A stretch of 5,082 nt of DNA from Methylotenera sp. (GCA_027310735.1 DAIDAH010000191.1:1-5082); one strand, 5' to 3'; shown: positions 1 to 5,082, numbered from the stretch's first letter. Numbers and translations: made by a program. Notes: a model not told the origin generated them from the sequence alone.

Positions 1-391
1 GTGTTACACTAGGTACTGCCTGACCAACCACACTTTCATTTGTAGTGTTTTTAGCAATAAAAATCACGCTTGCAATCTGTCCTGGGTGCAACCTAACATT
101 CGATTGCTTGGGATAAAAATTCCAACCTAATCCAGGCATTACATTGGTGATGAACTGCACTGTCACCCAGCGTGAGTTATCTAGCCGCGCAGTCGTTAAT
201 GACGCTGCAGTATTACTCGTTTTGCCATTCAAACCACTTACACTACATAAAACACTATATAAAGGAACCAAAGCAAAAGCGAAGGCTAAAGATCCAGCAA
301 CAAACCAGAGCAACTTAAGGCCTAACCGTTTATTTTTTAAAGCAACTTGCTCTTTGGTAGATCCTACTTGTGACTCATTTACTGATGCCAT
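1..391 (-). CDS. ctaG: Cytochrome c oxidase assembly protein CtaG/Cox11, partial (C-terminus beyond left edge)
   Basis: This is a copper chaperone that delivers Cu(I) to the CuB site of oxidase subunit I from the periplasmic side of the inner membrane. The first 130 residues are present. They show a short hydrophilic N-terminus, one membrane span at about residues 26-46, then VPLYSVLC with the conserved membrane-proximal Cys49. The start of the periplasmic beta-domain follows, with family signatures PGLGWNFYPKQ (about 86-96), VRLHPGQ (99-105) and VVGQAVPSVT (121-130). The copper-binding Cys pair of the family normally lies further toward the C-terminus and is outside the window. The ATG at 391 lies inside the last codons of the upstream 38-residue ORF, overlapping it by 13 bp, and has no good Shine-Dalgarno of its own. 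Translation is therefore probably coupled (inference). The family is usually about 180-200 residues long. Recognition is confident despite the truncation. Confidence 0.93.
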   Translation of the reverse strand, partial: MASVNESQVGSTKEQVALKNKRLGLKLLWFVAGSLAFAFALVPLYSVLCSVSGLNGKTSNTAASLTTARLDNSRWVTVQFITNVMPGLGWNFYPKQSNVRLHPGQIASVIFIAKNTTNESVVGQAVPSVT

Positions 392-495
392 ATTGTAAAC
401 ATTGATACTACATACCAAACCAAAGCAATGCCTCCTAGAATTAGTGCTATTTTCTTATTACTACTTCTTTTAGTATCAGTCTCTTGATTACTCAT
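379..495 (-). CDS. Small single-span membrane protein, probable cytochrome oxidase small assembly protein
   Basis: This 38-residue ORF sits between ctaD and ctaG. It has a polar, charged N-terminus (residues 1-15, with KR and KK pairs) followed by one hydrophobic segment at about residues 16-36 (IALILGGIALVWYVVSMFTI) and a short WHQ tail. The basic N-terminus suggests an N-in orientation. Its stop lies 13 bp inside ctaG, which supports real translation and coupling. Many betaproteobacterial oxidase loci carry a roughly 40-residue protein here that is annotated as a cytochrome oxidase small assembly protein, and position, size and topology all match. The assembly role is inferred from context, because a protein this short has no diagnostic motif. 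The ATG at 495 has only a weak ribosome site. A strong AGGAGG at about 432-437 lies inside the ORF, not before its start. No cysteine or histidine pair suggests metal binding. Confidence 0.72.
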   Translation of the reverse strand: MSNQETDTKRSSNKKIALILGGIALVWYVVSMFTIWHQ

Positions 496-545
496 ATGTG
501 CCCAAATCAAACCTAAGCTAGTTTGCCTAACCTAGGTTTACAAAT

Positions 546-2138
546 TTATTTAACGACTGGTTGCTCAGTGAAACTATGATATGGCGGAGGTGATGGTAGC
601 GTCCATTCCAAACCTTTAGCTCCTTCCCACACTTGGTCGGTAGCCTTTTTACCACCTCTTGTACAAGTCACAATATTGTAAACAAATAACAATTGTGACA
701 AGCCAAGTGCAAATGCAGCAATAGATGAGATCATATTAAATTCAGCAAATTGCAATGCATAGTCAGGAATGCGACGTGGCATCCCAGCAAGTCCTAAGAA
801 AAACTGAGGGATAAATGTCAGATTAAATGAAATTGCGGTTAACCAAAAGTGTAGCTTACCTAGTTTTTCACTGTACATATGCCCGGTCATTTTTGGTAGC
901 CAGTAATAAGTCCCAGCCATAATCCCCATAATGCCACCAGCAAACAATGTGTAGTGAAAATGTGCAACTACAAAATAACTATTATGGTATTGCGCATCAG
1001 CGGCAACGTCGGCAAGCACCAATCCAGTCAGACCGCCAATACCGAACAAAATAATCCAGCCCACAGCGAACAACATAGGTGTTTCAAAGCTCATAGAGCC
1101 TTTCCACATAGTTTTAATCCAACAGAAAAACAGCACTGCTAATGGTAATGAAATTGCCATGGTGCTATACATAAAATACAGCAGGGCTGGCACTGGCATA
1201 CCCGCAGTGAAAAAATGATGCGCCCAAACCACTACAGATAACCCACCAATTGCCCAGAATGAATATACCTGAGCCTTGTATCCATACATAGGTTTACGTG
1301 AGAATGTTTCCAGAATTTGTGGAATGAAACCCCAAACAGGTAACAGCAAGATATACACTTCAGGATGCCCAAAGAACCAAAATAGATGCTGGAACATAAT
1401 TGGGTCACCGCCACCAGCCGCATCAAAGAAGTGCGTACCAAAATGACGATCGGTCAACAGCATAGTAACTGCGCCTGCTAATACCGGAATTGTAGCCACT
1501 AACAAGAAAGCCGTAATTAACCAACCCCATGCAAACATTGGCATTTTCATTAAAGTCATACCAGGGGCGCGCATATTAAACAGTGTCACAATAATGTTAA
1601 TTGACCCCATGACCGAGGATATCCCGAGCAAATGCACTGCAAAAATAGCAAAGTCCACACCAATACCACCTTGTATAGAAAGTGGTGGGTAGAAAGTCCA
1701 TCCTGTGGCTAAAGCACCATCGCCAATCCCAAACAATGCCAAGGTAAATGGCAAAGTTAAAAGAATTGCAGAGGGTGGCAACAACCAGAAACCCCAGTTA
1801 TTCAAACGAGGCAAAGCCATGTCTGGCGCACCTATTTGCAATGGAATCATCCAGTTAGCAAAACCTGTAGCCGCAGGCATTAGCGCAGCAAAAATCATAA
1901 TCAAGGCATGCACACCAATAAGCTGATTAAAAAACTCAGGATTCATAAGCTGCAAGCCCGGCTTAAATAATTCTGCACGAATACCTAAGATCATGCAGCC
2001 CCCAACAAAGAACATAATCAAGGAGAACGTCAGGTACATCGTGCCGATGTCTTTATGATTAGTAGTTGTTAGCCAGCGCATAATTCCGGCTGGACGATCA
2101 TGGTGCTCTTCATGATGCGCTACTGTGGTTGTACTCAT
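546..2138 (-). CDS. ctaD: Cytochrome c oxidase subunit I, aa3-type heme-copper oxidase
   Basis: This is the catalytic subunit, which reduces O2 to water and pumps protons across the inner membrane. The length is 530 residues, normal for the family, with about 12 membrane spans. The metal ligands are all present: H77 and H395 for low-spin heme a, H393 for heme a3, and H258, H307 and H308 for CuB. Y262 lies in HPEVY and is the usual partner of the His-Tyr crosslink. D-pathway residues are conserved: N95, D106, N113 and E260 (equivalent to N121, D132, N139 and E286 of Rhodobacter sphaeroides). The usual K-pathway Lys, Thr and Ser positions are instead L336, L333 and P273 (see findings). The C-terminal GLEWTLPSPPPYHSF is typical of proteobacterial CoxA. 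The start ATG at 2138 has a clear Shine-Dalgarno TAGGAG at 2145-2150 with six bases of spacing. The gene follows ctaC by 66 bp and precedes the small ORF by 50 bp. Confidence 0.98.
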   Translation of the reverse strand: MSTTTVAHHEEHHDRPAGIMRWLTTTNHKDIGTMYLTFSLIMFFVGGCMILGIRAELFKPGLQLMNPEFFNQLIGVHALIMIFAALMPAATGFANWMIPLQIGAPDMALPRLNNWGFWLLPPSAILLTLPFTLALFGIGDGALATGWTFYPPLSIQGGIGVDFAIFAVHLLGISSVMGSINIIVTLFNMRAPGMTLMKMPMFAWGWLITAFLLVATIPVLAGAVTMLLTDRHFGTHFFDAAGGGDPIMFQHLFWFFGHPEVYILLLPVWGFIPQILETFSRKPMYGYKAQVYSFWAIGGLSVVVWAHHFFTAGMPVPALLYFMYSTMAISLPLAVLFFCWIKTMWKGSMSFETPMLFAVGWIILFGIGGLTGLVLADVAADAQYHNSYFVVAHFHYTLFAGGIMGIMAGTYYWLPKMTGHMYSEKLGKLHFWLTAISFNLTFIPQFFLGLAGMPRRIPDYALQFAEFNMISSIAAFALGLSQLLFVYNIVTCTRGGKKATDQVWEGAKGLEWTLPSPPPYHSFTEQPVVK

Positions 2139-2204
2139 TTCATTCTCCTAATTACTCATACTCAATAATTAATTTATTATCAATGACTCAAGCGCGAAAG
2201 TGGC

Positions 2205-3371
2205 TTATTGGCGCGCTGCTTTAACTTGCGATGGTTGCAACACATCACCAACGCTATTACCCAAAGCATTTCGCTCATAAGTAATCACCGCGGCTATCTC
2301 CGTGTCATTAAGCACAGCCTTCCATGAAGGCATTACTCGAATACCATTAAGAACACGATCCAAATGACTATCTTTCATATACTTACCATCTGCACCAAAA
2401 ATTGGCCCATTAGCAATTTTACTACCCGTTAAAGGCGGAAATGCTGGAGGCAAGCCTGCACCCGTCACCTGATGGCAAACGGCACAATTTTTCTCATACA
2501 CGCCCTTACCAGTCTTAATAAGATCTTCTTTTGTCCATTCTTTGTCAGCACCGGCATTAGCCTTCGCCAATTCAGCCTTCTTTGCTACCACCCATTTTTT
2601 GTAATCTGCCATTGGCACCGCATCAACTACAATAGGCATGTAGCCATGACCTTTACCACATAACTCTTTACATTGTCCGCGATAAACACCTGGGCGTATT
2701 ACTTGCACCCATGTTTCACGGATAAATCCTGGCACAGCTACGCGAGAAGACCCAAACTGCGGCACCCACCAGTTATGCAATACATCCGTAGCTGTCATTA
2801 ACACGCGTACTTTTTCGCCAACAGGAAGTACTAAATGATTATCGACCTCTAATAGATAATGATCATCCTTTTTTGCAAGATTGTGCATCTGATCACTAGT
2901 GGTGGTGAGGTTGCTTACAAATTTAATACCTTTTGCATCACCATCCATATACTCATACTGCCAGCGCCATTGTGAACCGGTCACCTTAATAACCATCGTC
3001 GCTTTATCTCTGGTGTTTTCCATCATTAACACGCTATGGTAGGCTGGAATTCCCATAATCACGAAGTCAATTAGCAAGAGTATTGCGAAAGGAATGAGTG
3101 TCCAAAAAATTTCAACTGCTGTCGATGGCGCCTTATCTACCACAGGCGTACACCCCTTACTTTTGCGATGCGCAAAAATCGAATAAATCATTACAGCAAG
3201 TACAGAAACAAAAATAATGGCAATAATAATCATAAACTTATTATGCACGTGCAATGTATCAAGAGCCATTGGTGTTGCTGGCTCCGGAAAGTTCCATCTG
3301 TAATCGGCACAAGCGCTTATCGAAGCGAGCATTGCCGCGAAACCTAGCCCCATTTTCCTTAAAACTTGCAT
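2205..3371 (-). CDS. ctaC: Cytochrome c oxidase subunit II with fused C-terminal cytochrome c domain
   Basis: This subunit accepts electrons for subunit I through a heme c and the binuclear CuA centre, facing the periplasm. Residues 1-22 form a signal peptide ending near SACA. Two membrane spans follow, at about 45-66 and 88-110. E87, just before the second span, matches the conserved Glu at the K-pathway mouth. The cupredoxin domain has the aromatic patch W135/W137/Y139/Y141 and the CuA ligands H199, C234, E236, C238, H242 and M245. The last roughly 100 residues are a class I cytochrome c: CAVCH at 296-300 binds heme and M347 in VMPSW is the likely axial ligand. At 388 residues the length fits this fused (caa3-like) form, which is common in betaproteobacteria. 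The ATG at 3371 has GGAG at 3379-3382 with seven bases of spacing, which favours it over Met7. The gene lies 35 bp after the DUF2244 gene. Confidence 0.97.
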   Translation of the reverse strand: MQVLRKMGLGFAAMLASISACADYRWNFPEPATPMALDTLHVHNKFMIIIAIIFVSVLAVMIYSIFAHRKSKGCTPVVDKAPSTAVEIFWTLIPFAILLLIDFVIMGIPAYHSVLMMENTRDKATMVIKVTGSQWRWQYEYMDGDAKGIKFVSNLTTTSDQMHNLAKKDDHYLLEVDNHLVLPVGEKVRVLMTATDVLHNWWVPQFGSSRVAVPGFIRETWVQVIRPGVYRGQCKELCGKGHGYMPIVVDAVPMADYKKWVVAKKAELAKANAGADKEWTKEDLIKTGKGVYEKNCAVCHQVTGAGLPPAFPPLTGSKIANGPIFGADGKYMKDSHLDRVLNGIRVMPSWKAVLNDTEIAAVITYERNALGNSVGDVLQPSQVKAARQ

Positions 3372-3406
3372 AAACTTGCTCCAAACCTAAGTTTAATAAA
3401 TACGTC

Positions 3407-3880
3407 TTATTGTTTTATTGTTTGCTTGAGATCACGTACCAGTAGGGCACGCTCCTCGTCATTTATAAAATGTCCCCCAAACTCAACCTCTTTACCATGC
3501 GAACTAATAAAAATCGCACTTCTACCACCAAGGCCATTACTTCTAACCACATCTCTTACTACCACTTGCGCCCAATACCTTTGAAAAACTGTCTTTGAGA
3601 CCTGCTCACAAACTCTCTTCTCGATCACAACGCTATCATCGACTATCGTAATACTTTCAAAATCAGACGAATGCAAATAGACAATACGAAAAGCATAAGC
3701 AATTGCCAACACCTCTAACCCTGCAAACGGCAGCACAAAAAAAGCCCCAATATGCATAAAACCCAATGAGATCAGCAAAACAACTATAGTTAGAGCAACA
3801 ATCACCTTCACCGCATCTTCTGGCAAAAGTGAATTATTTGGCCTTAAAATAATCTGATTATCTACATTAGATATCGCCAT
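3407..3880 (-). CDS. DUF2244-family inner-membrane protein, first gene of the oxidase operon
   Basis: This 157-residue protein has two adjacent membrane spans (about 22-42 and 45-67) and a C-terminal cytoplasmic or periplasmic domain. It resembles DUF2244: an LRPNNSL motif before the first span (12-18), HSSDFESI after the second (70-77), then ISSHGKEVEFGGHFINDEER (125-144), which matches the end of that family. The biochemical function of the family is not known to me. It is the promoter-proximal gene, only 35 bp before ctaC and on the same strand, so a role in oxidase assembly or stability is a reasonable inference but unproven. No heme- or copper-binding motif is visible; C91 is the only cysteine. 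The start at 3880 follows a purine-rich GCGAGAAAGG, which gives a moderate ribosome site. The family assignment was made by eye. Confidence 0.85.
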   Translation of the reverse strand: MAISNVDNQIILRPNNSLLPEDAVKVIVALTIVVLLISLGFMHIGAFFVLPFAGLEVLAIAYAFRIVYLHSSDFESITIVDDSVVIEKRVCEQVSKTVFQRYWAQVVVRDVVRSNGLGGRSAIFISSHGKEVEFGGHFINDEERALLVRDLKQTIKQ

Positions 3881-3915
3881 ACCTTTCTCGCCCCTAGCGA
3901 CTCAAACTTTTATTT

Positions 3916-3944
3916 ATTGCATACAATATTTTTTTGTGCGTCAT
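3916..3944 (-). promoter_or_regulatory. Putative promoter of the DUF2244-ctaC-ctaD operon
   Basis: On the minus strand a weak -35 (ATGACG, 3944-3939) and a weak -10 (TGCAAT, 3921-3916) are 17 bases apart. Each matches the sigma-70 consensus at four of six positions. Transcription would start near 3909 and give a leader of about 29 bases. The weak hexamers fit an activator-dependent promoter served by the neighbouring dyad. An alternative -10, TATGCA at 3923-3918, would place the dyad at exactly -41.5. Confidence 0.35.
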
Positions 3945-3945
3945 T

Positions 3946-3959
3946 TTGACGCAGGTCAA
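3946..3959 (-). promoter_or_regulatory. FNR/CRP-superfamily-like operator upstream of the oxidase operon
   Basis: On the minus strand the site reads TTGACCTGCGTCAA, a perfect inverted repeat TTGAC-N4-GTCAA. This matches the architecture of FNR, Anr and Dnr sites (TTGAT-N4-ATCAA), with C/G at the fifth position. Its centre (about 3952.5) lies roughly 41-44 bases before the likely transcription start, the spacing expected for a class II activator. Oxygen- or nitrogen-oxide-responsive control of the oxidase is an inference; a CRP-like protein could bind instead. Confidence 0.5.
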
Positions 3960-3964
3960 AAAGT

Positions 3965-4260
3965 ATCACAAAAAAAAATTAGCTTCAAGCAAATACTTAC
4001 AATTAAGTAACAATTAATTAACAAGTTTGTGAATTAAGTCAAACTGATTGCTCATTAATCATAATGTTAAGCAATAGAATTGACACTTAAACTCCTTATA
4101 CATGCGCTATGGAGAGAGGTGGAATAGCCAACTTTAAGTTTCGAACTAACTGTTCAGAAAATATCGCTCATATCAAGGCAAAAAAAATCAATTGTGATAT
4201 GGCAATAAGCTAGAAGTAAAAACTACGACTAAAAATCATTAAGAACTACAAAATATTTGA
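3965..4260. other. AT-rich gene-free intergenic stretch
   Basis: No convincing gene is visible on either strand. The stretch contains an 11-bp direct repeat (ACAATTAAGTA, ACAATTAATTA, then ACAAG) at 3999-4025. It has a CRP-like TGTGA-N6-TCAAA at 4028-4043, an isolated perfect TTGACA at 4080-4085 without a matching -10, and an inverted repeat CATATCA/TGATATG at 4169-4175 and 4195-4201. A 34-codon plus-strand ORF at 4109-4213 has no ribosome site and no recognisable motif, so it is not called. Confidence 0.5.
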
Positions 4261-4261
4261 T

Positions 4262-4345
4262 GACACGCGGTCCAGAATCGAACTGGCAGATTGTCACCAA
4301 AGTGGCGACCTTAAGACAAGCACTACAACTTAAGACTCAATAAGC
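4262..4345 (-). pseudogene. Degenerate tRNA-like relic
   Basis: On the minus strand the 3' half keeps standard tRNA geometry. There is a 17-base arm (4309-4293; five pairs including one G.U, loop CACTTTG), a five-base connector, then a T-arm-like hairpin (4287-4271) with loop TTCGATT and four of five pairs, then seven acceptor-length bases. The G.U pair is allowed only in minus-strand RNA, because the plus strand would have A.C there. A D-loop-like GTTGTAGTGC lies further upstream. It is not functional as a normal tRNA: no 5' acceptor strand pairs with CCGCGTG, position 33 would be A not U, and no CCA follows. The long hairpin could instead be a type II variable arm. The original identity cannot be fixed. 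Confidence 0.4.
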
Positions 4346-4363
4346 ATGGCACTTAGCAAGTTT

Positions 4364-4388
4364 TATAAAAGTTGTGCAACGTTTTATA
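4364..4388. repeat. Imperfect 25-bp palindrome
   Basis: Arms TATAAAAGTTG (4364-4374) and CAACGTTTTATA (4377-4388) are complementary over 11 pairs, with one bulged G at 4381 and a two-base centre TG. It lies between the tRNA relic and the tRNA-Leu terminator. It could be a protein-binding dyad or a weak bidirectional hairpin terminator. The two-base loop is too tight for an ideal RNA hairpin without opening the central pairs. Confidence 0.45.
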
Positions 4389-4403
4389 CTAGGAAAAATA
4401 GGC

Positions 4404-4434
4404 AAAAAAAATGACCTACTAAGCGCAAGTCATT
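4404..4434 (-). terminator. Probable intrinsic terminator of tRNA-Leu(CAA)
   Basis: On the minus strand, 10 bases past the encoded CCA, AATGAC (4434-4429) and GTCATT (4415-4410) form a six-pair stem with a 13-base loop. It leads into a run of eight T (4411-4404) that overlaps the last stem bases. The stem is modest, but the T run and its position directly after the tRNA make it a plausible rho-independent terminator. Confidence 0.58.
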
Positions 4435-4444
4435 AATTTTATTA

Positions 4445-4529
4445 TGGTGCCCGGGGCCGGAATCGAACCGGCACGCATTGCTGCGCGGGATTTTGAGTCC
4501 CGTGCGTCTACCAATTCCGCCACCCGGGC
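4445..4529 (-). tRNA. tRNA-Leu(CAA), complete with encoded CCA
   Basis: This 85-base gene reads UUG codons. The acceptor stem GCCCGGG/CCCGGGC pairs fully and is followed by A73 and an encoded CCA (4447-4445). The D-arm contains GGTAGACGC. The anticodon arm is CGGGA, loop CTCAAAA, TCCCG, with anticodon CAA at 4495-4493. A long type II variable arm with a CGCA/TGCG stem is present, as expected for leucine tRNAs. The T-arm GCCGG-TTCGATT-CCGGC pairs fully. All features look functional. It is transcribed away from queA, probably as a single-gene unit. Confidence 0.97.
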
Positions 4530-4549
4530 TTATGGGATATACATTACTG

Positions 4550-4555
4550 TATAAT
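4550..4555 (+). promoter_or_regulatory. Candidate -10 element for queA
   Basis: A perfect TATAAT stands 35 bases before the queA start codon, preceded directly by TG. No good -35 is present at normal spacing (GGCTTA at 17 bases), so the promoter is uncertain. If used, transcription would begin near 4562, at nearly the same point as the opposing tRNA promoter. Confidence 0.3.
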
Positions 4556-4568
4556 TGCAACAGGCGTC

Positions 4569-4597
4569 ATTATAGCAAGCTCTAGCATTTATGAAAA
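4569..4597 (-). promoter_or_regulatory. Probable sigma-70 promoter of tRNA-Leu(CAA)
   Basis: On the minus strand a perfect -10 TATAAT (4574-4569) lies 17 bases after a -35 TTTTCA (4597-4592, four of six matches). Transcription would start near 4562, giving a leader of about 33 bases before the tRNA 5' end at 4529. The -35 element lies within the first codons of queA on the opposite strand. Confidence 0.55.
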
Positions 4598-5082
4598 CAG
4601 AAGATTTCGATTTTATTTTACCCCCACAATTAATTGCACAACATCCAACCCCCGACAGGTCAGCAAGCCGTATGTTACGGCTAAATGGCGTGGATGGAAG
4701 TTTAAGTGATGAAGCCTTTGCTGACCTCTCTAGTTTTTTGCAAACAGGTGATTTACTTATATTTAACGATACGCGCGTAATAAAGGCGCGCCTATTTGGC
4801 CACAAGCATACCGGTGGTAGTGTTGAAGTGTTGATTGAACGGATAATTAACCAGCACACAGCTTATGCACATGTTCGCGCATCGCGCGCGCCAAAGATTG
4901 GTAGCCAATTGAGGCTATCAGATGCCTTTGATGTAGAAGTTACCGCTCGCCACGATGATTTGTTTGAATTACATTTTTTAAGTGAGACTCCCGCATTAGA
5001 TTTACTTGAGCAATTCGGCGCCCTGCCTTTACCTCCATACATCACCCATGCAGCCACTATAGATGATGAAAATCGTTATCAA
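4591..5082 (+). CDS. queA: tRNA preQ1(34) S-adenosylmethionine ribosyltransferase-isomerase QueA, partial (N-terminal half)
   Basis: QueA transfers and isomerises the ribosyl group of S-adenosylmethionine onto preQ1 at wobble position 34 of tRNAs with GUN anticodons (Asp, Asn, His, Tyr), forming epoxyqueuosine. It acts in the cytoplasm. The window holds 164 codons of a protein usually about 340-350 residues long. Family signatures are FDFILPPQLIAQHP (6-19), GDLLIFNDTRVIKARLFG (53-70), GGSVEVLIER (75-84), LPLPPYI (145-151) and DENRYQ at the right edge (159-164). The reading frame is intact throughout. The ATG at 4591 gives the canonical N-terminus, but no clear Shine-Dalgarno precedes it. The gene tgt often follows queA and would lie outside the window. 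The adjacent tRNA-Leu(CAA) is not a queuosine substrate, so its neighbourhood is probably not functional. Confidence 0.96.
   Translation, partial: MKTEDFDFILPPQLIAQHPTPDRSASRMLRLNGVDGSLSDEAFADLSSFLQTGDLLIFNDTRVIKARLFGHKHTGGSVEVLIERIINQHTAYAHVRASRAPKIGSQLRLSDAFDVEVTARHDDLFELHFLSETPALDLLEQFGALPLPPYITHAATIDDENRYQ

Noticed and set aside
144..398. 84-codon plus-strand ORF
   Set aside because: It lies antisense to ctaG and the small ORF, whose minus-strand translations match known families. Its own protein has no recognisable features.
1232..1441. 69-codon minus-strand ORF
   Set aside because: It is another frame inside ctaD. The ctaD frame carries the HPEVY and WAHH catalytic motifs across the same bases.
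2205..2540. Cytochrome c fusion on subunit II as a novelty
   Set aside because: The fused form is well known in many proteobacteria and other bacteria, so it is not unusual here.
3937..3953. TGCGTCATTTTGACGCA hairpin as a terminator
   Set aside because: No T run follows it in either direction, and its place just before the operon start fits an operator better.
4080..4110. Perfect TTGACA as a plus-strand promoter
   Set aside because: No acceptable -10 hexamer occurs 16-18 bases downstream, and no gene follows on the plus strand before 4591.
4111..4150. GGAGAGAGGTGG followed by TTTCGAAC, suggesting a tRNA-Ser relic on the plus strand
   Set aside because: No anticodon arm, variable arm or matching acceptor could be built, and the TTCGAA flanks do not pair as a T-stem.
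4109..4213. 34-codon plus-strand ORF in the intergenic region
   Set aside because: It has no ribosome site, no membrane span or motif, and no neighbour suggesting a role. It fits chance in AT-rich DNA.
4530..4859. 109-codon minus-strand ORF, with a similar one at 4863-5057
   Set aside because: Both lie antisense to queA, whose plus-strand frame has clear family motifs throughout.

Overview
The window looks like an AT-rich chromosomal segment of a betaproteobacterium, or a close relative. It carries part of an aerobic respiratory operon on the minus strand, a tRNA-Leu gene on the minus strand, and the start of queA on the plus strand. The betaproteobacterial guess rests on three things: a cytochrome oxidase subunit II with a fused C-terminal cytochrome c domain, a tiny membrane-protein ORF between subunit I and ctaG, and general protein resemblance. 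Nitrosomonadales or Methylophilaceae-like organisms would fit, but the genus cannot be fixed from sequence reading alone.

Layout, read in the direction of minus-strand transcription (right to left): a DUF2244 membrane protein (3880-3407), ctaC/coxB subunit II (3371-2205), ctaD/coxA subunit I (2138-546), a 38-residue single-span membrane protein (495-379), and ctaG/cox11 (391 to beyond the left edge). Gaps are short (35, 66 and 50 bp) and the last two genes overlap by 13 bp, so this is very probably one operon. Subunits I and II form the redox core of an aa3-type cytochrome c oxidase: electrons enter through a tethered cytochrome c and CuA in subunit II and reach heme a and the heme a3/CuB centre in subunit I. 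CtaG delivers copper for CuB. Subunit III and heme-synthesis genes are not visible and may lie beyond the left edge.

The 564-bp stretch 3881-4444 has no convincing gene. It holds a probable operon promoter with an FNR/CRP-family-like dyad (TTGAC-N4-GTCAA), AT-rich repeats, a degenerate tRNA-like relic, an imperfect palindrome and a probable intrinsic terminator for the tRNA gene. A complete tRNA-Leu(CAA) with encoded CCA follows on the minus strand (4529-4445). The first 164 codons of queA (queuosine biosynthesis) run off the right edge on the plus strand. The likely tRNA promoter overlaps the queA start codon.

Most of the window is ordinary respiratory housekeeping. The most unusual point is that subunit I keeps all metal ligands and the D-pathway residues, but lacks the usual polar residues of the K proton pathway. 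I found no transposase, phage, CRISPR or defence genes, and no evidence of a wholly new system.
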